64,000 nt of DNA, taken from NCBI RefSeq assembly GCF_900090225.1, contig NZ_FMHY01000002.1, positions 1,984,001 through 2,048,000 on the forward strand, written 5' to 3'. Numbering within the stretch: position 1 is the stretch's first letter; every line of letters starts with the position of its first letter. The position numbers and the translations under genes were made by a program. Origin of the DNA: Micromonospora eburnea (lineage in GTDB: Bacteria; Actinomycetota; Actinomycetes; Mycobacteriales; Micromonosporaceae). The notes beneath the pieces were generated by a model. That model worked only from the letters and a program-made list of their open reading frames with translations. It was not told the origin of the DNA and made no database searches. Positions 52,131-61,658 of the stretch are shown here, in pieces.

Positions 52131-52592
52131 ATGAGTGGTGGCGAGATCGCTTGGCTGATCCTGTCCGGCGCGTTTCTGATGCTGGTGCTCGTGCTGGCGG
52201 TGCCGATCCTGCGGCTGCGGCACACCGTGGACGCGACGACCCGCATGATCAACGACCTCAACGACCGGACCGCGCCGCTGCTCGGTGACGTCAACGCCAC
52301 GGTGAAGAACGTCAACACGGCCCTGGAGCAGACGCAGACCACCCTCGACGGGGTCAACCTCCAGCTCGCCAAGGTGGACACCATGACCACCCACGCCCAG
52401 AACGTCACCGCGAATGTGGCGAACCTCGCCGCCGTGGTCTCCGCCGCCGCCGCGAACCCGCTGGTCAAGGTGGCCGCCTTCGGCTACGGCGTACGCCGGG
52501 CCGCGGCTGCCCGCCGGCACGCGGAGGACGATCGAGAGGCCCGCGACATCATCAAGCAGCGGCGCCGCGCCGAGAAGCGCGCGAACCGGTGA
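52131..52592 (+). CDS. DUF948 membrane-anchored coiled-coil protein
   Basis: A 153-residue protein: N-terminal membrane helix (EIAWLILSGAFLMLVLVLAVPILRL), then a helical, heptad-like region (TVDATTRMINDLNDRTAPLLGDVNATVKNVNTALEQTQTTLDGVNLQLAKVDTMTTHAQNVTANVANLAAVV) and a basic tail. This is the DUF948 pattern, common before alaS in actinobacteria; the function is unknown. ATG52131 is preferred over ATG52125 because GAGGAGG lies eight bases before it. The 150-base spacer after the giant protein gene leaves room for a promoter. Confidence 0.88.
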   Translation: MSGGEIAWLILSGAFLMLVLVLAVPILRLRHTVDATTRMINDLNDRTAPLLGDVNATVKNVNTALEQTQTTLDGVNLQLAKVDTMTTHAQNVTANVANLAAVVSAAAANPLVKVAAFGYGVRRAAAARRHAEDDREARDIIKQRRRAEKRANR

Positions 52593-52616
52593 CCCGGCCG
52601 AGCGGGAGGATGTGAC

Positions 52617-52922
52617 ATGAAACGCGTGTTCTGGCTGGGCATCGGCCTGGCCGTGGGGGTGCTGGTGGTCCGCAAGGCCACCCGCGCCGCGCAGGCGTAC
52701 ACGCCGACGGGCATCGCCAGCGGTCTGTCCGAATCCGCCGGCGGCCTCGTCGAGTCGGTCCGCAGCTTCGTGGAGGACGTCCGGATCGGGATGGCTGAGC
52801 GGGAGCAGGAGATCCACGAGGCCTTCGCCCGCGGCGAGTTGTACGACGACCAGTTCGCCGAGTTGCGGGACGATCCGCGCATCGGCGACCGAGAGATTTT
52901 TCCGGAGGAGCACCAGCGATGA
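52617..52922 (+). CDS. DUF6167-like small membrane protein upstream of alaS
   Basis: A 101-residue protein: [70 protein letters not shown]. One N-terminal membrane helix, an amphipathic region and an acidic tail ([17 protein letters not shown]). It is conserved next to alaS in many actinobacteria, and I recall this family as DUF6167. The start has GGGAGGA upstream; the stop overlaps the alaS start by four bases, so it is translationally coupled to alaS. Function unknown. Confidence 0.85.
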   Translation: MKRVFWLGIGLAVGVLVVRKATRAAQAYTPTGIASGLSESAGGLVESVRSFVEDVRIGMAEREQEIHEAFARGELYDDQFAELRDDPRIGDREIFPEEHQR

Positions 52923-55597
52923 AGACGGCGGAGATCAAGCGGCGGTACCTCGCCCATTTCGAGGCGAACGGCCATGCCGTGGTGCCGTCCGCTCCGCTGC
53001 CCGCCATCAGCGACCCGAACCTGCTGTTCGTCAACGCCGGCATGGTGCAGTTCGTCCCCTACTTCCTGGGCCAGCAGACCCCGCCGTACCCCCGCGCGGT
53101 CAGCGTCCAGAAGTGCATCCGCACCCCGGACATCGACGAGGTCGGCAAGACCAGCCGGCACGGCACGTTCTTCCAGATGAACGGCAACTTCTCCTTCGGC
53201 GACTACTTCAAGGAGCGGGCGATCCCGCTCGCCTGGGACCTGGCCACCAAGTCGGTCGAGGCGGGCGGCTTCGGGCTCGACCCGGAGCGGATCTGGGCGA
53301 CGGTCTACCTCGACGACGACGAGGCGTACGAGATCTGGCGTAAGACCGGCGTGCCGGTCGAGCGGATCGTGCGGCGCGGCAAGGCGGACAACTTCTGGTC
53401 GATGGGCATCCCCGGCCCGTGCGGTCCCTGCTCCGAGCTCTACTACGACCGGGGCCCGGCCTACGGGCGTGAGGGCGGCCCGGAGGTGGACGAGGACCGC
53501 TACCTGGAGTTCTGGAACCTCGTTTTCATGCAGTTCGAGCGGGGCCCCGGGGTCGGCAAGGAGGACTTCCCGATCCTCGGTGACCTGCCGGCGAAGAACA
53601 TCGACACCGGCATGGGCCTGGAGCGGATGTCCTCGATCCTCCAGGGCGTCGACAACCTCTACGAGATCGACGAGGTCAAGCCGATCCTGGACCGGGCCGC
53701 CGAGCTGACCGGCAAGCGGTACGGCGCGCGCTCCGGCCACGCGGCCAGCGAGTCGCACCCGGACGACGTTCGGCTGCGGGTGATCGCCGACCACGTGCGT
53801 ACCGCGCTGATGCTGATCGGTGACGGGGTGACCCCGTCCAACGAGGGCCGCGGCTACGTGCTGCGCCGGATCATGCGCCGCGCCATCCGGGCGGTCCGCC
53901 TGCTGGGCTACCAGGACCGGGCGCTGCCCGAGCTGCTGCCGGTGGCCCGGGACTGCATGGCCCCGTCGTACCCGGAGCTGGCCGAGGAATTCGGCCGGAT
54001 CTCCCAGTACGCGTACGCGGAGGAGGACGCCTTCCTCGCCACGCTGCGCGCCGGCACCACGATCCTGGACACCGCCATCGCCGAGACCAAGTCGGCGGGG
54101 CAGTCGTCGATCTCCGGCGACAAGGCGTTCCAGCTGCACGACACGTACGGCTTCCCGATCGACCTGACCCTGGAGATCGCGGCCGAGCAGGGGCTCCAGG
54201 TCGACGCGGAGGGCTTCCGCCGGCTGATGGCCGACCAGCGCAGCCGGGCCAAGGCGGACGCGCAGGCGCGCAAGACCGGCCACACCGACGTGTCGGCGTA
54301 CCGGTCGGTGCTCGACGGCGGCGGTGCGGTGGAGTTCACCGGCTACACCGAGCTGAACCGGGAGTCCCGGGTGCGGGCGCTGCTCGCCGGTGGGGCGCAG
54401 GTGGCCGCAGCGGTTGAGGGGGACACCGTCGAGCTGGTGCTCGACACCACCCCGTTCTACGCCGAGGGCGGTGGCCAGCAGCCGGACCAGGGCCTGATCA
54501 CGGTCGGCGGCGGCCAGCTCGAGGTCTTCGACGTGCAGCAGCCGGTGCCGGGTCTGATCGTGCACCGGGCCAAGGTGGTCCGGGGCGAGGTGCGCGCCGG
54601 CGAGACCGGGTACGCCGAGATCGACGTGTCCCGGCGGCGGGCGATCTCCCGGTCGCACACCGCCACCCACCTGGTGCACCAGACCATGCGCAACTTCCTT
54701 GGCGAGTCGGCGACCCAGGCGGGTTCGCTGAACGCGCCGGGCCGGCTGCGGTTCGACTTCAACACCCCCACAGGGGTGGCGCCGAGCGTCCTGCACGACG
54801 TGGAGCAGCAGGTCAACGAGGTGCTGCTGGCCGACATGGAGGTGCACGCCTTCATCACCACACAGGAGGAGGCGCGCCGGATCGGCGCGATGGCGCTCTT
54901 CGGCGAGAAGTACGGCGAGCGGGTCCGGGTCGTCGAGGTCGGCGACTACGCGCGGGAGCTGTGCGGTGGCACGCACGTGGCCCGCTCGGCCCAGCTCGGC
55001 CTGGTCAAGATCCTCTCCGAGTCGTCGGTCGGTTCCGGTGTCCGCCGGATCGAGGCGCTGGTGGGCATGGACGCGTTCGGTTTCCTGGCCCGCGAGCACC
55101 TGCTGGTCTCCCGGCTTGCCGAGCTGTTCCGGGTCCCCGGCGACCAGGTCGCCGACCGGGTCGAGCAGACCGTCACCCAGCTCCGCGACGCCGAGAAGGA
55201 GCTGGAGAAGCTGCGCGCCCAGCTGGTGCTGGGCGGGGCGGCGGCGCTCGCCGGGCAGGCGAAGGACGTGCACGGCGTCGCGTACGTCGGCACCGAGGCG
55301 CCCGAGGGCGCGGCCACCAACGACGTGCGGACCCTGGCCCAGGAGATCCGGGGCCGGATCGACCCGGCCCGCCCGGCGGTGGTCGCCGTGGCGGCCCGCG
55401 CGAACGGCAAGGCGTCCTTGGTGGTGGCCGTCAACCAGGCCGCCCGGGGGCGGGGCCTGACCGCGAAGGACCTGGTGAAGGCGGCCTTCTCCGGCCGGGG
55501 CGGCGGCAGCGACGACCTCGCCCAGGGCGGCGGCCTGCCCGCGGCGGAGGCGCCGAACCTGCTGCTCACCGTGGAGAAGGCGATCGCCGAGGCGTGA
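52919..55597 (+). CDS. alaS: Alanyl-tRNA synthetase
   Basis: A full-length 892-residue AlaRS. Catalytic domain: [27 protein letters not shown], motif 1-2 ([40 protein letters not shown]), motif 3 ([24 protein letters not shown]). The editing domain has the zinc ligands HTATHLVH (HxxxH) and CGGTHV (CxxxH), which clear mischarged Ser/Gly. The C-terminal DHHA1 domain holds the Gly-rich [17 protein letters not shown]52919 overlaps the upstream small gene and has GGAGGAG. Then come a 14-bp hairpin and ruvX. Confidence 0.98.
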   Translation: MKTAEIKRRYLAHFEANGHAVVPSAPLPAISDPNLLFVNAGMVQFVPYFLGQQTPPYPRAVSVQKCIRTPDIDEVGKTSRHGTFFQMNGNFSFGDYFKERAIPLAWDLATKSVEAGGFGLDPERIWATVYLDDDEAYEIWRKTGVPVERIVRRGKADNFWSMGIPGPCGPCSELYYDRGPAYGREGGPEVDEDRYLEFWNLVFMQFERGPGVGKEDFPILGDLPAKNIDTGMGLERMSSILQGVDNLYEIDEVKPILDRAAELTGKRYGARSGHAASESHPDDVRLRVIADHVRTALMLIGDGVTPSNEGRGYVLRRIMRRAIRAVRLLGYQDRALPELLPVARDCMAPSYPELAEEFGRISQYAYAEEDAFLATLRAGTTILDTAIAETKSAGQSSISGDKAFQLHDTYGFPIDLTLEIAAEQGLQVDAEGFRRLMADQRSRAKADAQARKTGHTDVSAYRSVLDGGGAVEFTGYTELNRESRVRALLAGGAQVAAAVEGDTVELVLDTTPFYAEGGGQQPDQGLITVGGGQLEVFDVQQPVPGLIVHRAKVVRGEVRAGETGYAEIDVSRRRAISRSHTATHLVHQTMRNFLGESATQAGSLNAPGRLRFDFNTPTGVAPSVLHDVEQQVNEVLLADMEVHAFITTQEEARRIGAMALFGEKYGERVRVVEVGDYARELCGGTHVARSAQLGLVKILSESSVGSGVRRIEALVGMDAFGFLAREHLLVSRLAELFRVPGDQVADRVEQTVTQLRDAEKELEKLRAQLVLGGAAALAGQAKDVHGVAYVGTEAPEGAATNDVRTLAQEIRGRIDPARPAVVAVAARANGKASLVVAVNQAARGRGLTAKDLVKAAFSGRGGGSDDLAQGGGLPAAEAPNLLLTVEKAIAEA

Positions 55598-55612
55598 TGG
55601 ACGCACCGATCG

Positions 55613-55644
55613 AGGCCAGGGCGGACCGGATGGTCCGCCCTGGC
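55613..55644 (+). terminator. Hairpin after alaS
   Basis: Perfect 14-bp inverted repeat (GGCCAGGGCGGACC at 55613-55626 with 55631-55644), GGAT loop, in the 72-base spacer between alaS and ruvX. It could attenuate readthrough into ruvX-mltG-aroE. Confidence 0.7.
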
Positions 55645-55669
55645 CCGTGCCGGAGGGACGTGCCGGTAG

Positions 55670-56131
55670 ATGGCTGAACTGACCCGTGGCGTACGACTCG
55701 GGGTCGATGTCGGGCAGGTCCGGGTCGGGGTCGCCCGGTCCGATCCGCACGGCATCCTGGCCACCCCGTTGGTCACCCTCGCTCGCGATCTGACCGCGGC
55801 GCCGGATACGGTGCCCACCGACATGGCCGAGCTGGTCCGGCTGGCCGCCGAGCACGAGGCGGTCGAGATCGTGGTCGGTCTGCCGGTCAACCTCGCCGGT
55901 AAACATGGCCCGGCGGCGACGAACGTATCGGCGTACGCTGCCCGTTTGGCTGATGTAATGGGGTCGATTCCGGTGACGCTGACGGACGAGAGGATGTCGA
56001 CCGTGGTCGCGAGCCGTAGGCTGGCCGAACGGGGCGTCCGGGGAAAGCGCCAACGGGCGGTGGTCGACCAGGCCGCCGCGGTGGAGATTCTGCAGAGCTG
56101 GCTGGACGCGCAGCGGAGGCGGACGCAATGA
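55670..56131 (+). CDS. ruvX: Holliday-junction resolvase-like RuvX (YqgF)
   Basis: A 153-residue RNase H-fold protein: RGVRLGVDVGQVRVGVARSDPHGILATPLVTLAR, IVVGLPVNLAGKHGPAATNVSAYAARLADVMGSIPVTLTDERMSTVVASRRL and VDQAAAVEILQSWLD, holding the Asp/Glu/Asp set of the fold. In other bacteria YqgF works in pre-16S rRNA 5'-end maturation, and resolvase activity has been reported for some. The Shine-Dalgarno is weak. It overlaps mltG by four bases. The alaS-ruvX-mltG-aroE order is standard in actinobacteria. Confidence 0.95.
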   Translation: MAELTRGVRLGVDVGQVRVGVARSDPHGILATPLVTLARDLTAAPDTVPTDMAELVRLAAEHEAVEIVVGLPVNLAGKHGPAATNVSAYAARLADVMGSIPVTLTDERMSTVVASRRLAERGVRGKRQRAVVDQAAAVEILQSWLDAQRRRTQ

Positions 56132-57351
56132 TCGACGACCTTGACCTGGTGTTCGACGAGCAGGAGAGAGGGGAGAAGGGCCGGCACCGGCGCGGCGCGG
56201 TACGTAAGCGCCAGGGCAAGTCGGGTGGCCGAGGCAAGACGATCTTCGCTCTCCTGATGGCGTTCGTGCTGCTGGGCGGCATCGGCGGCGGCGTATACGT
56301 CGGTTTCGACCGGATCAGCAACTACTTTGTCACGCCGGACTACGACGGTCCGGGTTCGGGCGAGGTGCTGGTGCAGGTCAAGTCCGGCGACACCCTCACC
56401 GACATCGGCAACACGCTGTACGACGCCGGGGTCGTGAAGAGCACCAAGGCGTTCATCGAGGCGGCCGACGCGAACTCCCGCGCCAAGAACATCCAGGTCG
56501 GCAGCTACAAGGTCCGCAAGCAGATGAAGGCCGCCGACGTGGTCACCCTGCTGCTCGACCCGAAGAGCCGGGTGGTCAACGGGGTGACCATCCCCGAGGG
56601 CACGATCAGCCTCAACATCTACGCGATCCTGGCCAAGGAGACCAAGATCCCGGTCGCCGAGTTCAAGAAGGCCGCGGCGGACCCGGTCAAGCTGGGCGTG
56701 CCGGAGTTCTGGTTCAACCGCGGCGACGGCAAGAAGAACCCGAAGAAGAGCATCGAGGGCTTCCTCTACCCGGCGACCTACGAGATCCCGCCGAAGGCGA
56801 CCGCCGAGCAGATCCTGTCGATGATGGTGCAGCAGTTCCTCGATGTCACCGAGCGGATGAACTTCGTGGAAACGGTGCAGAAGGAGCGGAAGATCTCGCC
56901 GTACGAGGCGTTGATCACCGCCTCCATCGCCCAGGCCGAGTCGGTCGACCCGAAGGACTTCCCGAAGGTGTCCCGGGTGATCTACAACCGGGTCTACACC
57001 GACAGATACCACTGCCACTGCCTGGAGATCGACAGCGCGATCAACTACTGGCTGCGGCTGCAGGGCAAGGACCCGAAGGACTCCGACGTCCTCAAGCAAT
57101 CGGAGATCAACGACCCGAACAACCCGTACCGGACGCACGGCGCGGACGGGCTCACCATCACGCCCATCAGCAACCCGGGCGAAGGGGCGCTCAAGGGTGC
57201 GATGGATCCGCCGGAGGGTCCCTGGATCTATTTCATGACCATCGACAAGAAGGGCACCATGGGCTACGGCTCCAACGACGCCGAATACAAGCAGCTCCAG
57301 AGGACCATGTGCCAGAACAAGGTGCTGACCGGAACGAACTGCAAGTTTTGA
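56128..57351 (+). CDS. mltG: Endolytic murein transglycosylase MltG
   Basis: A 407-residue membrane-anchored enzyme that cuts nascent glycan strands and sets their length. A basic cytoplasmic N-terminus of about 45 residues, one membrane helix (about 46-68: TIFALLMAFVLLGGIGGGVYVG), a LysM-like segment (VQVKSGDTLTDIGNTLYDAGVVKS), then the YceG domain with catalytic Glu271 in LITASIAQAES and PYRTHGADGLTITPISNPGEGAL. Actinobacterial versions have this long cytoplasmic tail. It overlaps ruvX and, depending on the start, aroE. Confidence 0.95.
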   Translation: MIDDLDLVFDEQERGEKGRHRRGAVRKRQGKSGGRGKTIFALLMAFVLLGGIGGGVYVGFDRISNYFVTPDYDGPGSGEVLVQVKSGDTLTDIGNTLYDAGVVKSTKAFIEAADANSRAKNIQVGSYKVRKQMKAADVVTLLLDPKSRVVNGVTIPEGTISLNIYAILAKETKIPVAEFKKAAADPVKLGVPEFWFNRGDGKKNPKKSIEGFLYPATYEIPPKATAEQILSMMVQQFLDVTERMNFVETVQKERKISPYEALITASIAQAESVDPKDFPKVSRVIYNRVYTDRYHCHCLEIDSAINYWLRLQGKDPKDSDVLKQSEINDPNNPYRTHGADGLTITPISNPGEGALKGAMDPPEGPWIYFMTIDKKGTMGYGSNDAEYKQLQRTMCQNKVLTGTNCKF

Positions 57352-58157
57352 GGGCCGCCGTCGTCGGGAAGCCGATCGCCCACTCGCTCTCCCCAGTCAT
57401 CCACGAGGCCGGGTACGCGGCGGCCGGGCTCGCCGGGTGGTCGTACACCCGGATCGAGTGCGCGGCCGACGAGCTGGCCGGCCTGGTCGCCGGCCTGGGC
57501 CCGGAGTGGGCCGGGCTGTCGGTGACCATGCCGGGCAAGGAGGCGGCGCTCGCGGTGGCCGGCGAGGTCTCGCCGGTCGCCGCCGTCGTCGGTGCCGCCA
57601 ACACCCTGGTACGCCGGCCCGACGGCTCCTGGTACGCCGACAACACCGACGTGACCGGCATGGTCGACGTGCTCACCGCCGCCGGCTGCGCGGCGGGCGC
57701 CGTGGTGACCGTGCTCGGGGCGGGCGGCACCGCCCGGGCCGCCCTCGCCGCGGCGGCCCGGATCGGCGCGGCCGAGGTGACCGTGGTGGCCCGCCGGCCC
57801 GAGGCGATCGACGAGCTGCGCCCGGTGGCCGCCGCGGTCGGGGTGCCCCTCGCCGGCGCCGACTGGGACGGCGCACCGGCGCACGCCCGCGCCGATCTGG
57901 TGATCTCGACGGTGCCGAAGGGGGTGGCCGACCCGCTCGCCGGGCACTTCGACTGGCGGCCGGGGTCGGTCTTCTTCGACGCGCTCTACGATCCCTGGCC
58001 CACTCCGCTCGCCACGACGGCGCTTGCCGCCGGCTGTCGGGTGGTCTCCGGGCTCGATCTGCTGCTGGCCCAGGCGGTCGGCCAGTTCACGCAGTTCACC
58101 GGCGTGCCGGCCCCGGTCGACGCGATGCGCGCGGCACTGGCGTCATCCCGCGCCTGA
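57309..58157 (+). CDS. aroE: Shikimate dehydrogenase
   Basis: Reduces 3-dehydroshikimate to shikimate with NADPH for aromatic amino acids. The 282-residue reading has AAVVGKPIAHSLSPVIHEAGYAAAGL (shikimate site), SVTMPGKEAAL (catalytic Lys), YADNTDVTG (Asp), and the cofactor loop VTVLGAGGTARAALAAAA with VVARRPEA. Start: GTG57309 (GAGGA five bases before) overlaps mltG by 43 bases; TTG57348 is the alternative, with a four-base overlap and a protein start of LRAAVVGKP. Either gives the whole catalytic domain. It is the last gene of the alaS cluster; a TGATCA-type palindrome follows. Confidence 0.94.
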   Translation: MPEQGADRNELQVLRAAVVGKPIAHSLSPVIHEAGYAAAGLAGWSYTRIECAADELAGLVAGLGPEWAGLSVTMPGKEAALAVAGEVSPVAAVVGAANTLVRRPDGSWYADNTDVTGMVDVLTAAGCAAGAVVTVLGAGGTARAALAAAARIGAAEVTVVARRPEAIDELRPVAAAVGVPLAGADWDGAPAHARADLVISTVPKGVADPLAGHFDWRPGSVFFDALYDPWPTPLATTALAAGCRVVSGLDLLLAQAVGQFTQFTGVPAPVDAMRAALASSRA

Positions 58158-58200
58158 CCCCGCCCCGCCCCACCCGGGCTGCCGCCGTCGGACAACGGGC

Positions 58201-58260
58201 GTTGATCAAGAGGTTTGCGTCGGCATCGATCTCCAACCAGACGCAAACTCCTTGATCGAC
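58201..58260. repeat. TTGATCAAG-type palindrome between aroE and the polysaccharide locus
   Basis: GTTGATCAAGAGGTTTGCGT (58201-58220) pairs with ACGCAAACTCCTTGATCGAC (58241-58260), with two or three mismatches, around a loop of about 18 bases. The ends carry TGATCA as in the element at 39075, and I recall similar sequences in many Micromonospora intergenic regions. Probably also the transcription terminator of aroE. Confidence 0.7.
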
Positions 58261-58286
58261 CGGGTGGGACTGGGGAGGGGTGTGTG

Positions 58287-59519
58287 GTGGGGGATCCGCG
58301 GGAGCGTGGGGACGGGATCGGCTGGGTGAGCCGGGCGGTCTTTGGCGACGAGCGGTTGTGGCTCCGAACTGCCCGCGACGCCACCTCCCCGCCGGCGGGT
58401 CACCGGTCCGTTGCCCGGTACGCGGTGGTGCCCTCGGTCGAGCGGGCGAAGTTCCTGCTGCCGCTGGCGTCCCGCCGGATCGGGGCGGCGTCGACGCTGG
58501 CGTACAACGCGTTGCGGCCGCCCAGGGTGCGGGCCAACCGGCTCGCGGTCGGCGTGCTGGCCGGGCTGGGGGCCACCCGGCTGGCCCGGATGCCGGTGCT
58601 CACCGTGGCGGCCCCGACCGACGTGGATCTCGCCGAGCTGCTGCTCACCGCGGACCTGTCCCGGGTGGCGGGCCGGCCGTTGCACGCCGCGATCGGCATC
58701 CGCCCGCCCGACCCGCACCACAAGCCGACGTTGCAGCTGTTCGACGACCGTGGCGTCGCGTGGGCGTACGCGAAGGTGGGCTGGAACGACGCGACCCGGG
58801 CGATGGTCCGCGCGGAGGCCAGGGCGCTGCACGGGCTGCCCCGCGACGTCGGCGACCTGCCCGCGGCGCCCCGGCTGCTGCGCGAGTTCGGCTGGCGCGA
58901 CCTGGCGGTCACCCTGGTCGAGCCGATGCCCGCCGGGGTACGCCGGCTGCCCCGGCCGGAGCGGCCGGAGGTGGCGGCGATGCTCGCCGTCGCCCGGCGC
59001 GGCGGCCCGGCGGCCCCGGCCCGCCCCCTCGCCGGCTCCGCGTTCCTGGCCGACCTCATCGCCCGCGCCGAGCGCGCCGGCGGCCCGGTCGGCGCCGCGC
59101 TGGCCGCCCTCGCCGACCGCGACGGCGCGACCCGCCTGGAGTTCGGTGACTGGCACGGCGACTGGGTGCCGTGGAACCTCGGCATCCATCGGGGGCGCCT
59201 GTTCGCCTGGGACTGGGAGAACAGCGGCGTCGGGCGGCCGGTCGGCTTCGACCTCGCCCACCAGGCGTTCCAGAGTGCCCTGTCGCTGCGCGGACGGTCG
59301 GTGCCCGAAGCGGCCGGCGAGATGACCACGGTGCTGGACCGGTACGGCGGGAGGCTCGGCCTCGACCCGGCCCGCCGGCGTCTGGTCGCTGACGCCTATC
59401 TGGTCGAGTTGTGGCTGCGCACCGCTGAACTCGCCGCGGCCGGCGGCGGCTGGAGCGGCAGGCTGCATCCCGCGCTGCTGCGCGTGCTCGCCGACCGGCT
59501 GGGCTCGTCGCGCGGCTGA
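58287..59519 (+). CDS. Aminoglycoside phosphotransferase-fold protein
   Basis: A 410-residue protein whose C-terminal half has the kinase-like motif FGDWHGDWVPWNLG (His290, the H-G-D-x-x-P-x-N Brenner-type loop) and FAWDWENSGVGRPVGFDLAHQ (metal-binding Asp), as in APH/choline-kinase-fold proteins. The N-terminal half carries YAVVPSVERAKFLLPLASRRIGAASTLAYNALRP. It may phosphorylate a sugar or polyol, or be inactive. GTG58287 has GGGGAGGGG six bases upstream. It starts a run of same-strand genes for surface polysaccharide. Confidence 0.75.
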   Translation: MGDPRERGDGIGWVSRAVFGDERLWLRTARDATSPPAGHRSVARYAVVPSVERAKFLLPLASRRIGAASTLAYNALRPPRVRANRLAVGVLAGLGATRLARMPVLTVAAPTDVDLAELLLTADLSRVAGRPLHAAIGIRPPDPHHKPTLQLFDDRGVAWAYAKVGWNDATRAMVRAEARALHGLPRDVGDLPAAPRLLREFGWRDLAVTLVEPMPAGVRRLPRPERPEVAAMLAVARRGGPAAPARPLAGSAFLADLIARAERAGGPVGAALAALADRDGATRLEFGDWHGDWVPWNLGIHRGRLFAWDWENSGVGRPVGFDLAHQAFQSALSLRGRSVPEAAGEMTTVLDRYGGRLGLDPARRRLVADAYLVELWLRTAELAAAGGGWSGRLHPALLRVLADRLGSSRG

Positions 59520-59720
59520 GCCGGCTGTCGGGGAGCCGACCGGCACGCCCGTATCGACATCTCAGAGTGTCTTCCCCACTACCCGCCGCGAGGATGATCC
59601 GGTAGGGTCACCGGTTGGCTACTATCCGTCCTCGGTGGCGGGTGTGATCCGGCCCGGGAGGCGTGGGGGAACCCCTGGGACCCCGAGGTGCGGGGAGGTC
59701 CAGCCGGTGGCTGGCAGGGC

Positions 59721-60614
59721 ATGGGAACCGATGAGCGCGCTGCGCGCCACGCAGCCCGGGACGGCTGGTGCGGGCCGGTGATGACGCTCAGCTATGCCTG
59801 CGCGGTCCTCGCCGTGCTCGTGCCGGCCGCTCTCGTGCCGTGGCTGGCCAGCAGGTGGGTGCCGGTCGTGGCCGCGAGCCGGGCGACCCAGCGGTTGCGT
59901 GTCGCCGTCGCCGGGCTCACCGTCGCGTTCGGCCGGCTCGGTGCCGCCGTGACCGTGCTGCTCGCCGGCTCGGCTCTGGTCGTCGCCGTCTGCTGGCCGC
60001 TCGGCGAGGCCCTGTCCCGGCTCGAATCCCGCGTCGACCAACCGGTGTTCGACTATGTGCACGCCCGGCAGGTCGAGCCGTGGACCGAGGTCACGGCCTT
60101 CGTCACCGCGATCGGCGACCGGTACCCGCTTGCCTGGGTCACCGTGCTGGCCGCCGTCGCGCTCGCCGTCGTCCGGCGTGGCCGGCGCCGGTGGCTTCCA
60201 CTGGTCGCGCTGCCGCTGCAGTTCATCGTCGAGCAGTACGTTCAGGAGATCCTCAAGCGGGTGGTGGACCGTGGCCACCCCCCGACGGACCTGGGCACCT
60301 ATCCGTCCGGCGGCTGCGCCCGGGTGTTGATGACCTTCGGCACCGTCCTGGTGCTCACCGCGCTCACCTGGCGTATTCCCCGCCAGGTCCGGGTCGGTCT
60401 GGTCACCGCGCTGGCCGTGCTGGTCTCGGTAGAGGGCTACACCCGCGTCTATGCCGAGAAGCACTGGTTCACCGACGTGCTCGGGGGCTGGGTCTTCGGC
60501 ACCCTGCTCACCGGCGTCATGGTGCTCGCCGTACTGGTGGCCGAGGGGCGGGTCCTGCCCGCAACGGACCGTCCCGTCCCCGCGCCGCGAGAGCAGGTGA
60601 CCGCCAGCAGCTGA
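59721..60614 (+). CDS. PAP2-family membrane phosphatase
   Basis: A membrane protein of about 297 residues with five or six helices. Acid-phosphatase motifs: KRVVDRGHPP (K-x6-R-P variant), YPSGGCAR (P-S-G-H variant; the His is Cys here) and TRVYAEKHWFTDVLGGW (S/T-R-x5-H-x3-D). The family removes phosphate from polyprenyl or phosphatidyl phosphates at the membrane, e.g. undecaprenyl-pyrophosphate recycling. The start is uncertain: ATG59721 is used, GTG59688 and ATG59781 are possible. The PSGC variant could lower activity. It lies between a phosphotransferase-like and a glycosyltransferase gene. Confidence 0.82.
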   Translation: MGTDERAARHAARDGWCGPVMTLSYACAVLAVLVPAALVPWLASRWVPVVAASRATQRLRVAVAGLTVAFGRLGAAVTVLLAGSALVVAVCWPLGEALSRLESRVDQPVFDYVHARQVEPWTEVTAFVTAIGDRYPLAWVTVLAAVALAVVRRGRRRWLPLVALPLQFIVEQYVQEILKRVVDRGHPPTDLGTYPSGGCARVLMTFGTVLVLTALTWRIPRQVRVGLVTALAVLVSVEGYTRVYAEKHWFTDVLGGWVFGTLLTGVMVLAVLVAEGRVLPATDRPVPAPREQVTASS

Positions 60615-60664
60615 CCCCGCGACACCGTCCCCTGCCACCCCTCGCACGGAAGTCGGGCCACGAT

Positions 60665-61612
60665 GTGACCACCCTTCTCGTCGCCTCCACCGGTGGGCAT
60701 CTCGCCGAGTTGTACGACCTGCGGCCTCGGCTGGGTCTGCCGGACGACTGCGTCTGGGCGACTTTCGACTCGCCGCAGAGCCGGTCCCTGCTGGACGGTC
60801 AGGAGGTCATCCACGTCCCGCCCGCGACCACCCGGGACGCCGTCGGCGCGATCCGCGACCTGCTTGCCGCCCGCCGCGTGTTGCGGGGCGGGCGGTTCAC
60901 CCGGGTGGTCAGCACCGGTGCCAGCGTGGCCATGTCGTTCTTCGTCCCGGCCAGCCGCCGGGGCCTGGAGTGCCACTACATCGAGAGCGCGACCCGGACC
61001 GACGGGCCCTCGCTCACCGGCCGCCTGGTCGCCCGGGTGCCGGGCACGGGGCTCTACACCCAGCATCCGGGTTGGGCCGACGCGCGGTGGCGCTACGGCG
61101 GCACGGTCTTCGACGGCTACCAGCCGGTTCGGCAGGCCCGCACCCGGCCGGTGTCCCGGATCGTCGTCGCCCTCGGCGCCCACCGGCGCTTCGCCTTCCC
61201 CCGCCTGCTGGCCCGCCTGGTCGAGGTGGTGCCGCCGGAGGCGGACGTGCTCTGGCAGGTCGGGTCGACCCGCATCCCCCGGATGCCGGCCGGCGCCCGC
61301 GCCCAGGTCCCGTACGCGGAGCTGCACCAGGCGATGCGGGAGGCGGACGTGGTGGTGACCCACGCGGGGGTCGGCTGCGCGCTGGCCGCCCTGCGGGCCG
61401 GCCGGCGGGCCGTCTGCGTGCCGCGTCGCCGGCGGTACGCCGAGCACGTCGACGACCACCAGGTCGGACTCGCTCGGCAACTGGACCGCCGGGGCCTGGT
61501 CCTGGCCAGGGAGGCTGACGCGGTGACCGTCGAGGACCTGGTGGAGTCGACCGCCTGGCGGGTCGCGGTGACCGGGACCGTCGCGCCGTTCCGGTGGACG
61601 GCGGCGGCATGA
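60665..61612 (+). CDS. Glycosyltransferase, Alg14/Alg13-like fusion (GT28-like)
   Basis: A 315-residue GT-B enzyme. The N-terminal half (VTTLLVASTGGHLAELYDLRPRLGLPDDCVWATFDSPQSRSLLDGQEVIHVPPAT, VVSTGASVAMSFFVPASRRGLECHYIESATRTDGPSLTGRLVARV) looks like Alg14. The C-terminal half (RIVVALGAHRRFAFPRLLARLVEVVPPEADVLWQVGST, MREADVVVTHAGVGCALAALRAGRRAVCVPRRRRYAEHVDDHQ) looks like Alg13/MurG with the sugar-nucleotide loop. So it probably adds a UDP-sugar to a lipid-linked intermediate on the inner membrane face. GTG60665 is used; the GGAAG lies about 12 bases upstream. It shares context with a PAP2 phosphatase and Wzz. Confidence 0.85.
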   Translation: MTTLLVASTGGHLAELYDLRPRLGLPDDCVWATFDSPQSRSLLDGQEVIHVPPATTRDAVGAIRDLLAARRVLRGGRFTRVVSTGASVAMSFFVPASRRGLECHYIESATRTDGPSLTGRLVARVPGTGLYTQHPGWADARWRYGGTVFDGYQPVRQARTRPVSRIVVALGAHRRFAFPRLLARLVEVVPPEADVLWQVGSTRIPRMPAGARAQVPYAELHQAMREADVVVTHAGVGCALAALRAGRRAVCVPRRRRYAEHVDDHQVGLARQLDRRGLVLAREADAVTVEDLVESTAWRVAVTGTVAPFRWTAAA

Positions 61613-61658
61613 GGAGCATCCACAACCCGTGATCTCACAACCTCTCTGGGAGGCGCCA

